A stretch of 64,000 nucleotides of DNA from Adiantum capillus-veneris (Eukaryota; Streptophyta; Polypodiopsida; Polypodiales; Pteridaceae), in contig CM043942.1 of NCBI GenBank assembly GCA_014529385.2, positions 51,524,774-51,588,773 of the forward strand, in the 5' to 3' direction. Below the pieces are notes generated by a model that saw only the letters and a list, made by a program, of their open reading frames with translations, ran no database searches and was not told the origin of the DNA. This document shows positions 46,474-57,219 of this stretch, piece after piece; within the stretch, counting starts at the first letter, position 1, and each line of letters begins with the position of its first letter. The position numbers and the translations under genes were made by a program.

Positions 46474-47529
46474 ATGAGGGAAGCACAAATGGTTCATGAT
46501 TGGTCTAAAAATCATGTCTATTTGCAATTCCAAGACTCTGTCCTTAGAGTGGATTTGGTGACTGGTAAGGTACACCCCTTAGGGAGTAAAACCATTATTG
46601 ATCATCGCTCTGACACCACAGTTCACTTGGCCCCACTACAATATTGTTACACTTGTAAGAAGGATACAGACATTGGCCAAGATTCTCCTTATATGGATAT
46701 CCTACCTGGGATGACTGAGTCTGACAATGTGGATTGGGTCCACATAGCATCAACCATAGACACTTGGGGAAATAGGGGGACGACCTGGGTAACACCTGAG
46801 GGGGATGAAATGCCTATACCCTTAAATATGCTACAAGCAATGCATATCGCTTCCGACAAGACTCATCCTAATGTAACGAAGAAAACATACAAGTGGGTCC
46901 CTAAAGCTTCTTTAGTGACCATAGCTAGTGCTAAAAAACAGAAGCCTTGTAAGAAACGTACCACTCGCTCCAAGAAAAGTAAGCAAATGTTGCGATGGAT
47001 CCCTAAACGCCTATTGGAAGCCCAAGGCTACTATCAAGGAAATGATCAAATCTGGGTGCCAAAACGTAGATTGTGCTCTTACCTATCACCTGACCCAAGT
47101 GAGCCCAATCCCGTAGCTCCAAAACGAATCAATGATCATGGAAAGAAAAAAATCACAGAATGCTACACACCCGCTCCCGAGCTAGTTTGGGTACCAAAGA
47201 AAGAACGATTTGTTCCACCTAGCTCAGGAAGGGGGGAGTCCCATGAAGATTCTAGCTCCTCATGTAATACATCCATAGAGGTAAAAGCTTCTACACAGCC
47301 TCCATCCATAGAAGTGGACCTCCATGAAGCTACAAAAGAATCCACACCTCCCAGTGTTCAAGAATCACTTGATGAACCACTTCAAGTTCGATCCTGGGAG
47401 AGTACCTTACCACCCTTGCAACTTGACGAGGCACCTAGGGTAATAGAAAACTACTGGCAAAAATCCTCACCTATTACCAACTGGAACAATTGGTTTCAAA
47501 GGGTGACAAGCTCATTTCAAATGGTATGA
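46474..47529 (+). CDS. Element D third frame with WVPK repeats, function unknown
   Basis: A 351-codon frame that directly continues the protease tail after a one-base shift (MREAQMVHDWSKNHVYLQFQ). No RT or integrase motif is present. Instead four copies of W-(V/I)-P-K occur at about 46893, 46995, 47053 and 47188, spaced inside a basic, Lys/Arg-rich region (PCKKRTTRSKKSKQ). A Ser/Pro-rich tail with PPSSGRGES, SSSSCNTS and TPPSVQES follows. Codons are clean over 1 kb, unlike gag, hinting at retained function. A nucleic-acid or Gag-binding role is a guess from charge only. Confidence 0.65.
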   Translation: MREAQMVHDWSKNHVYLQFQDSVLRVDLVTGKVHPLGSKTIIDHRSDTTVHLAPLQYCYTCKKDTDIGQDSPYMDILPGMTESDNVDWVHIASTIDTWGNRGTTWVTPEGDEMPIPLNMLQAMHIASDKTHPNVTKKTYKWVPKASLVTIASAKKQKPCKKRTTRSKKSKQMLRWIPKRLLEAQGYYQGNDQIWVPKRRLCSYLSPDPSEPNPVAPKRINDHGKKKITECYTPAPELVWVPKKERFVPPSSGRGESHEDSSSSCNTSIEVKASTQPPSIEVDLHEATKESTPPSVQESLDEPLQVRSWESTLPPLQLDEAPRVIENYWQKSSPITNWNNWFQRVTSSFQMV

Positions 47530-49142
47530 TCTACCCAAGGAAGGGGGGAGTGTTTGCTGACTGTCATCATTCATTTGTTTCCCTCTCAACCTTTCTCCCT
47601 GACCTCTATATCTCCTAATCTTAGGGAATGTACATATAAAGCCTTATACTCATACAAACAAAAAAATAAAAAATAAAGAGCAAGAGCAATTAGCAAACGA
47701 GTATGCACATTAAAAGTCAAAACATTGACTCAGACCTACACATGTCACATCTGGTACAGTGAAACAGAAACCTATGCCATAAAACACATTTGATCCTCAT
47801 CACTTGAGTGATGGAGGGTAGGTAAGATTAGTACGATAGGAGTGTTTCTGTTTTAGAGTTGAGTGATTAGCGAAGTTCTCTTTTTCCACTAATGTGCCTC
47901 CTGGAGGTATTCCTTTTGTTTCCTAGTGTGTACAGGAGCGTGTTGCTATTGATAGGATTTGGACCTTCATGGAATCTTTCTCTCGTTCACACTTCAAATC
48001 AAGCGTGACCATCGACACAAACAGGTGTTTTATGTCCATTAGCATTGCCCTTATCTTTTTGCATCTATGATTGTCTGCTTTGATTGTGATTGGTAGCATA
48101 ATATTCAGCGCATTGGCGTAGTATCAAACATTTAATTCAATGTAATGTTTTGTCATAATCACTTGTCTAGGTGTAAAAATCAAGCAGTCCGACTAAGCTA
48201 GTTTGACCAAGCTAGGTGTTAGAGATATTCTCTTAATACCATGGGGAATGCCTTCCTAATAAGCAATGGTTACTTAGGTTCTTAATCCGATTTAGGCACA
48301 TTGTATGAAATGTACTAGGGCTTTCTAGTGGGATTAACCCTAGTGACCTTTAGCTTAAGCATTATAAAGGGAGTTTACTAATGTGATGAGCCTGAGTGTT
48401 ATATGACCCCCAAAGTTACAAAATTAAAATGCTGAAAATGAACAAACAAAAAATCAAAGTGCCACAATGTAAAATTTTAAGCTGGAAGAGAAATCCCTGC
48501 TTAAATTGGTACTTCACTCACATGTATCGCCTATGGTACTAGAGCCCTAGAGGTTCCCAGTGTGGGCGCTTTTCCTTGAAAAGCAAAAAACCCAAGGCAT
48601 ACAAAATAAGCACACACATCATAATTGAATCAATGTGAAAAGACTTTGGGGGGTCAATGAAAAAGTAATCAGTCAGGCGATGATTTCATGAGAAATTCCT
48701 TTTATGGTAGCTTAACTACAAGGTCTTCTAGATATAGCCTCTAGTCAGCCCTCGAACATGAATACTTGGCTCTCGCGATTAAACAACTTAATTGACCACA
48801 GATAATTAAGAAGCTTACCCATGGTATTAATATTCGATCTCTAGTGCCTTTCGACCGTCAAATTAGCGACCCCAGACTTGTTTAATTTTTTACCTTTACA
48901 TCTGTTTATGCATTTGATTACATTGCAATTTAATGTTCATTGCTAACAAATTGTTTGAAATTTTTTTACCAATCAATGTGTCTACCTAAAACTGCATATG
49001 CTTTTTAAGAGAATGCCATTACTGTGCCAATGTTGTTTGATTTTGCAGTGACTGAAGAAGGCTAAGGACATTCATCTCAAATGCTCTTCCACCTCGACGA
49101 ACCAGCTTCAACTCAATAGCTTCCGAGGACGGAATCTACATC
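47530..49142 (+). other. Noncoding 3' region of D with internal purine tract
   Basis: Holds no frame of note. It begins with CAAGGAAGGGGGGAGTGTTTG (about 47534-47554), a strong copy of the polypurine tract plus TGT, then 1.6 kb without a gene. It could be the remains of deleted pol, an older LTR edge, or a functional untranslated region. Confidence 0.5.
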
Positions 49143-49155
49143 AGGAAGGGGGGCA
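49143..49155 (+). promoter_or_regulatory. Polypurine tract of D
   Basis: AGGAAGGGGGG followed by CA and then the 3' LTR. Confidence 0.8.
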
Positions 49156-49445
49156 TGTTAACCCTCACGGCACACGGACACCCTATGATCTATAAACGTT
49201 GTATTATTTAGAGTCAGGTACCGGGCTTGTCGGACCAATAGGAAAAGGGTAAGAGTGATCGCCGATGAGAGGCGCACTCTAACTGGGACATTCAAGGGAT
49301 TAGTTGGCTAAGCATGGGCGCCCAAGTGTGAATGGGGTGAGCTCATATAAAAGCCAACTAAACCTAATTTTTACTCATTCTCTCATTTGTGCAATAGAAG
49401 AGTGCTCTTGCTCCATCTCCATCTCCATCTTCTTCTTCTTCACCT

Positions 49446-49523
<78 letters not shown>

Positions 49524-49766
49524 TGTGTGCGATCGAGCATTACGAAGGCACGACGATGGCGAAGCGGTTGAGCGCGGCACGACTACAGCTTCTTCTTCAT
49601 CGCGGCGAGGAATCCACCACGAAGGCGAGCGTAGAGCGGTGAGTGACACACCCTTTGCTCTCTTGAGCTTGCTAGTTTAGGCTTGTTGTGTGCTTGGAGC
49701 CATTTGTGGCTCGCACACGGTGTATTGGCAAGTCCCTTGCTTCGACAGTGCGGCAAGGAGCGCACA
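49156..49766 (+). repeat. 3' LTR of element D
   Basis: Copy of 40895-41533 with a shorter (GT)n(GA)n tract (about 49449-49515). It ends GCGCACA, where the 5' LTR runs GCGCATT into the primer site. The exact TSD GATGT follows at 49767-49771. Confidence 0.88.
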
Positions 49767-50030
49767 GATGTATTGGAGTAATGTCCATTGCACGCCTCTT
49801 GGAAACCAATCTTCCCATGTTGTTGACCTCGTTAGGCTTGTCCATGGCTAAGTACATAGCCCCGTCCCTACCTACGTATCGATATCCTTGGTAATTTACC
49901 ATGGGTTTCGCTTGGAAGTTGGTTTGTGTGTCCTCTATCTTAACACAAGTCCTATCCAGTGAATCTTCATAGATTTTGACACCATGGGCATTGTTGTAAA
50001 GATATGTCAAGGTAATTTTAAATGCCCTTG
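49767..50030 (-). pseudogene. Element F gag remnant, part 2 (N-terminal)
   Basis: The minus frame starts near 50010 (MTYLYNNAHGVKIYEDSLDR). It runs into the D insertion and is continued by 40889-40157. It is an E-like Gag N-terminus by position and by resemblance of part 1. It stops near 50030 against chromovirus C, which lies on the other strand. Confidence 0.55.
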
Positions 50031-50039
50031 ATCCTCTTT

Positions 50040-50806
50040 GTGAAGAATCACTTTCAAAAATCTGCTCGTCAATGGTGGACTAGTCTCCGCGAGAATGGCA
50101 AAGCCCCAAGAACATGGAAAACTCTGCGAGTTTCCATAATGAAGCAATTCCTTGCAAGCGATGCCAAGGACAAAGTGCTCATTGAATGGCAAAGTTTGAA
50201 GCTACTTTCCAATGAGTTTATCCACAAGTATGTGGACAAATTTTGGGATTTACATCTCAAAGCTGCAATCTTTCAAAAGATAGACTTTGTCGAGCAAAAG
50301 CAAGAATTTTGTGCGGGATTACCTGAAGAAATGGCCGAGTATGTCAACTCACAACGGTCTAGTACTATCACCGAAGTCATCCACCACACTATGTTTGCTT
50401 CAAGGATCAATTTCCAACAAGGGGCTAGAAGGAATACTAAGCCCATGGAAAACAAAGACCGAAATGAATCTAAAGGAAAGAACACTGCTCAAAACTCTTC
50501 CCAAGGCAACACCACCACCACCAACAACAACAATAACAAGGCAAAGGAGAAAGGAGTTTAAAAACGTAAAAATAAACTCTTTCCTGAAGAGTTAGAGGCC
50601 TTTTGCAAAGACCATAAATGCTTTAAGTGTGAGGAGCAAGGACATGGCTATCGTTCTTGCCCCAAAAGAACTATATGTAATGACACTCCTAGAGCTTCCA
50701 TGGTTGAAGCTCCAAAAGAGGACACCCATTGCAAAGGATCCTCTCTCTCCTATGCTTGGGGAAAGGTGAGAGAGCATGATGCCCTTATTCTTTTTGAGCC
50801 ACTAAT
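50040..50806 (+). pseudogene. Chromovirus C gag fragment to start of protease
   Basis: Same family as B: starts in the capsid core (FQKSARQWWTSLRENGKAP) and continues through [26 protein letters not shown], an Asn/Thr-rich linker, a zinc knuckle with an added Glu ([14 protein letters not shown], about 50620-50660) and the first protease residues (DALILFEP). A stop at 50559-50561 breaks it. The 5' LTR and the first half of gag are missing. Similarity ends abruptly at about 50806. Confidence 0.85.
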
Positions 50807-51422
50807 TTGTACCTACGCTTCCACTATGAGCATTGGATGTGTAAGAGTGGAAAGTGGATACCCTACAATCCAGTGTTGCTGATTTTGTGACATTTGACAT
50901 ACCCATTACTTTGTCAAATGGTGTTTTTGAGATTGTGCATGTCAATGACCATTGGATTCTCTCCAACATACGAGAACACTTGATTATCTTGGGCTATGAA
51001 GATATCAAAGATGCCTATTTTCGTCTCAATCGGTACAAAGTCAGTTAGATTTTTATGTTGTCTACATGTATCCCAATGCTAGTCTTCTAAAAGCTTTTTT
51101 GTTGTTTCATATCGGTAGGCGGATGGAGGCAACCATGAAGTGCAAGAGGAGTGGAGGGTTGGCAGTGCACTGTCTTTACGTTGATCTGATAGATCAATGT
51201 GATCGGCTTTGATGCCACGTTGTAAAGCATTTTGTTTAATGGAAACACAAAACTTCTTTGTCGTTATAGTATCACTACCATTGATTAAATTTTTTACATT
51301 TTGTTTAAGTGTTTGTGTGTGCACCTATGTGTGTTTGTGTGTATCTCAAAGAGCTTTGGGTTTTTTTTTTTTTTTTGCAAAGGGGGGGGGGGGGTATATA
51401 AGATGCTTATTTGTCTATCACC

Positions 51423-51424
<2 letters not shown>

Positions 51425-51515
<91 letters not shown>

Positions 51516-51589
51516 ACCATGGCAACACATGCTTCTCCCACGCAGCATCATCATCAAAAGAGCCACACACCCCCCTTGCGGTTCCTTCT

Positions 51590-51641
<52 letters not shown>

Positions 51642-51727
51642 AGATCACCATGGCAACACATGCTCCTCCCACGCAGCAACATCATCAAAAGAGCCACACA
51701 CCCCCCTTTTGCGGTTCCTTCTTTCCT
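51425..51727. repeat. Duplicated unit with long (GA)n tracts
   Basis: About 87 bp of (GA)n (51427-51513) is followed by a unit GATCACCATGGCAACACATG...GCGGTTCCTTCTTTC (about 51513-51596). A second (GA)n and a second copy of that unit follow (about 51643-51726). Reading frames full of Arg-Glu here are artefacts. Confidence 0.9.
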
Positions 51728-52512
51728 AGAGGACACCAAATACGTTGGACGCAATGATCTTCACGGCTTCTTCACTTGCACAATCGATTTACAAAAACCT
51801 ATGCAACTCCACAATGACACTTTTCACACCATCATTGAGTATATGCATGTGCACATACTCAAGTATGTTGTGAGCTTTGAAGACAACAGCATGTTGTGGT
51901 TGCCATGTGACCTGCTTTGCTACATCCACAGGGGGACACTGCATTTTCAAAGAGACTAGCCTGCTTGAGGTGATTGCAAAAGAGGCAAACCACTTCCTCC
52001 AAGTGACAAAGGAAGTTGCAGACTCCTTCAAGAAGCACAAAATTGGGCAATCTTTCTTGTCCAACATTGCCACTTGTGATGAAGTGGGAATTAGTACTAA
52101 GGGCTACGTTGCCTTATATGGTCTCCTTAAGGATGCTTTAAGGGAAAGAGGAATTACTAAGAATGTTTTTCCTATACCATTTAAGGTCAATCTTGCTAAG
52201 AAGGCTTTGAACTAGGATGTGTACTTTCGAATAGGGGGCTATTTGCACATAGAGGAGATAATGTCTTCATCCACCTTTACCAAGAGGTCAAAAGGAGTAA
52301 GAAAACATACCAATGCAAGCGTCGGTGCAGACAGAGTGGACAAGGGATTTCCTTACTCAATGTCAAATAATATTTTTGTTGATTTGAGAAAGCTTCAAAT
52401 GGCAATGGTACATTTTTATGGTGTACCACCTAATGATGAGGCTACAACAATGCGTAGTCAGTTTTTTTTTCCAAATTATGGTTTTTCATATGTTATTTTT
52501 GACATTTTGTAG
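51727..52512 (+). pseudogene. Unrecognised coding remnant in the island
   Basis: Plus-strand frames 51727-51959, 51930-52215 and 52219-52512 (shifts near 51930, stop at 52213-52215) read like one protein. It includes LLEVIAKEANHFLQVTKEVA, GISTKGYVALYGLLKDALRE and DLRKLQMAMVHFYGVPPNDE. I find no known motif. It could be a decayed transposase or a captured host gene. Confidence 0.3.
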
Positions 52513-52788
52513 CGCTAGGATCAAAGTTGACGTGTGTGCTCTAGCTAGACGAGTGTCAAATTGTGAAGAAACAAAGACTAGAAAGGATGAGTATTACTCT
52601 CATGAACGAGGCCTTATTTCATGCGAGGCGTTATCCTCATCATCCATACTTGGTGTGGCTTCAAGGTTGATATAGGATTTGCTCTCATCAACTGTGCGGG
52701 GATTGTGCGAACCAGACAAGTCAGGGCGGATAGGAGTTTGGTTGGCAACAATCCTGCTTCTATTGCAACAAACTCCTCATTCGTGACT

Positions 52789-53705
52789 TTACTTTGCTCT
52801 GACAGAGTCCCTTAATGGAAGCAACTTGTCATCTGTATGTTTTGGTGCAGGATCAAGAGGGAACTCCATCTTTGTGCATATAAGGCTTAAGCACTCATCT
52901 AACCGCTCACCAAAAGCCTTTTCCAGATCATACAAGAATAGATACTCTTCATCTTCAATCATTATGTTGTTTAGGCAGTTGATCTCCACTTTGGGTATTG
53001 CAGCTGGGTCACGATTGTTGAGGTCGGGCACCTCGAAGGTGCCAGAAATATGCTCTCTCACTGCAATTTCCCCTTCCAAGAAGTGGGTATATTTGACGGC
53101 TTGCAATCTTTGCTCACTCTGGACATCTATAGGGGCGGGCGTGGGATCTTTACTATTTGGCAGCACCCCACCCATTGCCAGATGCGGGATCTCCATCTCC
53201 TCCAAGGAGGGCTCCTCATTGACAAGGAAATAGAATGTTCTATATTTGGTGCTTGTAAACGGGCTACGACATCTGATTTCTTGAGGCACAAACTCAACAA
53301 ATGGATGCGATCCTCTTGGATGTGTCCACACAGCTCTTGGATAAAATTCCTAGAAGAAGGGACAAAACATTACCACAGAAGAAATTTAAAGTATGTATTG
53401 GAGCATAGCAAAATGCAACTTGTAGCTGTAACCCTTATTTTTTGAGCACCGCCTTCGGGGGCTAAAGTCTCTATGGATGAGAAGCTCCTCTTATGTTTCC
53501 TTGCACCTAAGGGCGTCTTTTTAAGATGCAGGATCTTATCTTTAAGCTTTGCAATCTTAGCATTTTTCTCTTCCACGTGTAGCTTAGCAGTTTGCACTTC
53601 CTCCTCTGCATGAATGATCCTTTCGCGCAATCCACTAGTGGTATGGGAAAGAAGTTGGCATTGATGCAAAGACCATTGTGTGCTATTAGCTCCAATAGTC
53701 AACAA
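52789..53705 (-). CDS. Possible two-exon gene with coiled coil, identity unknown
   Basis: On the minus strand, exon 1 (53705 to about 53433) encodes a helical region (LRERIIHAEEEVQTAKLHVE) and a basic tail (GARKHKRSFSS). A plausible intron follows (donor GGTTACAG near 53432, acceptor TTCTTCTAG at 53350). Exon 2 (53349-52789) runs 187 codons without a break, with WTHPRGSHPFVEFVPQEIRC and LEEMEIPHLAMGG, ending RDSVRAK. The splice sites join two clean frames, which is hard to get by chance. No TE motif. The start codon is uncertain. May be a host gene captured into the element. Confidence 0.4.
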
Positions 53706-54004
53706 TCACTTGCAGTGTCCACCAAGAAGACCTTGCTCCCCTCTCTACATATTGTAAGAATAAGCAAGGCTATTGAATGTTGAATACACATTGATCATTA
53801 GGGTAGAGGCAACCATGCACCCAAAGGTCCACATTGGTGTGACATGTATCATGGTGTTGTTGTGCAATTTACAAGTATTGACGTTTTAAGGGTGCGAAGT
53901 CCTTTGGCAGTCGAACATGTAGAGACACCATTTTTGAACTTGAGATCTTGCTGCGGATGGGAGGTTTGTAATGTCACTTAGCTCCATGGAAAGGGGGATA
54001 AAGT

Positions 54005-54175
54005 TGGCATCAAGCAAGAGAGCTATGGTATGAAGAGCTACAACAGAGATACAGAGTGGAGAGGAGAGCTATGGAGTGGACAACTATGGAATGGAGAGCT
54101 GCAGAGCTACGGAGTGGAGAGGAGAGCTATGGGATGGAGAGCTGCAGTAGAGCTATGGAGTGGACCTGCAACAAG
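54005..54175. repeat. GAGAGCTATGGAGTGGA minisatellite
   Basis: About nine imperfect units built on GGAGAGCTATGGAGTGGA with variants such as GAGCTGCAGAGCTACGGAGT. Confidence 0.75.
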
Positions 54176-54690
54176 GAGAGGGAAGGAGAAAGAGTTTGTG
54201 ATGAAAAATAGAAGAGAGAAGAGAGAGGGAGAGGAGAGAGAGTGTGAGAGGGGAGTGATTTTGGAGGGAACTGAGAAAAGGTGGAAAGTTTGACATTTTT
54301 CAGGTCTAGCAGTGAGATTTTGAGAGAAAAATTTGATTTTTGGGTATGCATATAGGTTGGGGAGAAGTTTTGAGTAAAAATGAGGTTTATTTGAATTTTT
54401 CTTGAAAAAGGGCGGGGGTTATGGACGCCCTTGATGATGTGGCAAAAGAAAGGGGGTAGGGTAGTTATTGTCATAACGGCCACCACTCTTTTGGGTAGAG
54501 AGAGAATGTACCTAATACCCCCCAGGCTCTATTTCAGCCTACAAAAAGCCTATGACAACCCTAAAAAAATCCTATGAGAAAACCCTCATTGAATGCTCTT
54601 CTCTCCTAAATCACACACATTTTTTTGCCTTATCCCTTAAAATTAGGGATCCTTACAAGGCCCTTTTGGGGTTCATATTTTTGCTAATGT

Positions 54691-56915
54691 GACAGAGCAC
54701 TAAACTAGATCACTATCAAAGTAAGATTTCTTGTACTGTGGGTAGAAGATCTGTTTGATAAGCTACAAGGCTCGACCTACTTTAGTAGGATTGACCTTAA
54801 AAGTGGCTATCATCAAATAAGGATAGTGAATGAAGATATCGTAAAGACCACATTCACACAATGTTGGTCTTTATATGAATACCTTGTCATGCCTTTTGGC
54901 TTGACAAATTCTCTAGACACATTCAACTGCTTAATGGAGAAAATCTTCAGACCCTGCCGCAAGTTTACTGCGATGATATCATCATCTACTCCAAATCTAT
55001 TGAGGAGCATAAGCAACATCTCTAGGTAATTTTTCAAGCATTGAGGGAGAATAAACTTGTCATTAATCAAAAGAAGAGTGCATTTTTCCTTCAAGAGATT
55101 CAATACTTAAGTCACATTATCTCGCAAGATGGTATCTGTATGGATCCAACCAAGTTAGAGGTAATAAAAGGATGGCATAACCCAAGGAATCTACAGGAGC
55201 TAAAAAGCTTTATTGGTATGTGTGCATACTATAGATGCTTCATAGCTATATTCTCACAAATAGCAAGACCATTACATGACTTGACAAAGTAGAATGTTAA
55301 GTATATGGATTGCCAAAGAAAAAAATGCTTTTGAGAAGCTCAAAGAAAAATTTACTTTTCAACCTGTGCTTACATTGCCGGATCTCTCAAAACCATGTGA
55401 GGTCCAATGTGATGCTTGTGGAGATTGCCTTGGAGCACTCTTGCTTCAAGAAGGGCATGCCATAGCATATGAGAGTCGAAGACTCGATTCCGATGAGCGA
55501 GTATTGGGCATCTACGAAAAGGAGTTGCTAGCTGTCATACATGCCCTTGACACATGGAAGCACTATCTTTTGGGGATCCTACTAACGGATCACCAAAGTC
55601 TTAAGTACTTCATGACGCAAACCAAGCTCTCCGACAAACAAATGAGGTGGGAAAATTTTCTTTCACAATTCAATTTTCATATTGCTCACAAGCACAATCA
55701 AGTGGCCATGCACTATCATGATGACCAAGGGGAAATGCGGTGTCCATAGCAACTGACAATGATCTATCTTCCATGATAGATGAGTATGCTATTGACCCCG
55801 ATTTGAAGGATGTAATTTCATCCCTTGCCTTAGGGAAGAAAGAAGAACCATTCACCTTGCAGGATGGTTACCTTCTCCATGGCAATAGGCTATGTGTTAC
55901 TCACTCTCTTCATGACAAAGTAATGTATGAATCCCATGCTCCTCCCTATGCGGGGCATAGAGGGCAACCTACTCTTTGAGAAGTAGAAACATACTTCTAT
56001 TGGCCTACCATAAAAGTAGACATACAAGAGTATGTTTGAAAATGCATCGTATGCCAAAAGACAAAGTATGATATAGGGAAGCAACCTGGGGTACTCCAGC
56101 CATTACCAATCCCTAATTCACCATGGGAGAGTATATCCATGGATTTTATCTTTGGATTACCCAATCTATCCATGGGAATATGCAAATATGGACAATAGTC
56201 GACAAGTTTAGCAAAAAACACACTTTATACTTGTCAAAAAGACTATTAAGGCGCACCAAATGGCAAACCTCTTTATAGCCCAAATTTTCAAACACCATGG
56301 CTTGCCAACATCAATCGTGTCGGATAGATATCCTCAAATGACCAATAATTTTTGGAAGGGTCTCTTTGAGAATCTAGTTACAAGGCTAGATTTCTCTTCA
56401 GTCTATCACCCACAAACGGATGGCCAAAGTGAAATAGCTAACCTCACGATTCTAGATCTACTCAAGACCTATGTTACGGAAGTAGATCAACGTTCCCAAT
56501 GGGAGAGGTACCTACCCCTTATAGAGTATGCGTACAATAACACTATATACAGGGAAGACTCCTTTTGAGATCATTGATGAAAGACCAAAAAGTCCCTTGC
56601 TACTTAAGGTACATGGGAAGATCTTCGCGGTGATGAGTATAGCCGAGACCTACAAGAATATTTTCAAAAGATTGAGGCTATATCCATCTCCCAACAAAGG
56701 CAAAAAGCTGCTATTGACAAGCACAGATGGGACTTAGCCTTCAAGAAAAATGATTGGGTCCTACTCAAGTTTCCCAAGGCTTTCAATTGAGGCAAACTAC
56801 GAGCAAAAATCTTACCGTTATCAAAAGTATTATGCTAAATTATCAAAAAGATACAATGGTCCTTTCCAAATCTTAAAACGAACCAATGAGATGGCCTATC
56901 CGCTAAGAAATGTAG
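54691..56915 (+). pseudogene. Chromovirus C pol, RT to integrase
   Basis: Starts within RT ([23 protein letters not shown], about 54750) and continues through [11 protein letters not shown] and RNase H (QCDACGDCLGALLLQEG, about 55405). The integrase core has YHPQTDGQSEIAN (about 56405) and the tail reaches NGPFQILKRTNEMAY. Just after that, about 1.3 kb is missing and the sequence jumps to the region before the 3' LTR (CGCTAAGAAATGTAGAC), so the chromodomain is gone. Many shifts (about 54970, 55290, 55720, 56030, 56220, 56560). Confidence 0.88.
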
Positions 56916-56982
56916 ACTAATGACTAAGACTTTATCTTCTCTACCTCATAGTCCAGGACGACTATGGTTTCAAGAGAGAGGT

Positions 56983-57219
56983 AATGTCATAAAATGTAAT
57001 ATCTACCTATTTCAAAAAGACTTTCTCATATTAAACTGATCATTTAATATTGCAGAGATGAATGGGAACAAGAGGTAGAATATAGACATGTGCACATAAT
57101 GGAGCTCAAAAGACCTTAGGGTTAGCTTCATTCAAGACCTCCAAAGGTTAGTGTTAAAAGTTATTACCTAGGATCTTAGGCAAGGTAGGAATAACCTTGA
57201 GGTGGGAACCCTACCCAAG
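56983..57219 (+). repeat. Chromovirus C 3' LTR, left part, interrupted by E
   Basis: TGTCATAAAATGTAATATC and the following 230 bp match the A and B LTR starts, preceded by the conserved purine tract (AAGAGAGAGGTAA). It ends ...CCCAAG, where element E begins. In A the same spot continues CTTGAGATGC. Confidence 0.85.

Larger units (their letters stand above)
50807..54690. other. 3.9-kb foreign island inside chromovirus C
   Basis: Replaces the roughly 0.9 kb that B has between protease start and RT. Chromovirus similarity resumes at about 54687 (GAGCACTAAAC...). The island contains a short plus frame (50869-51048), the (GA)n region, an unrecognised plus frame (51727-52512), a possible spliced minus gene (52789-53705), a minisatellite and about 500 bp without features. 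No convincing terminal repeats at its ends. It may be filler DNA at a deletion, or a captured segment. Confidence 0.6.

Noticed and set aside
42421-47345. Minus-strand genes overlapping D's gag
   Set aside because: Shadow frames of the plus-strand gag and WVPK frame, without motifs.
51190-51260. Minus-strand LTR start next to a degraded Met-tRNA primer site (TTTGATGCCACG)
   Set aside because: Only a short resemblance. No second LTR or coding region in the right place.
51411-51729. Long frames of alternating Arg-Glu or Ser-Leu
   Set aside because: Translations of (GA)n/(TC)n microsatellites. The same applies at 6547-6756, 11313-11657, 11681-11899, 41103-41449 and 49387-49649.
50807-54690. 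A DNA transposon (CACTA-like) as the island in C
   Set aside because: CACTA occurs at the left edge, but the right edge has no matching inverted repeat, and about 0.9 kb of host element is missing, which simple insertion does not explain.
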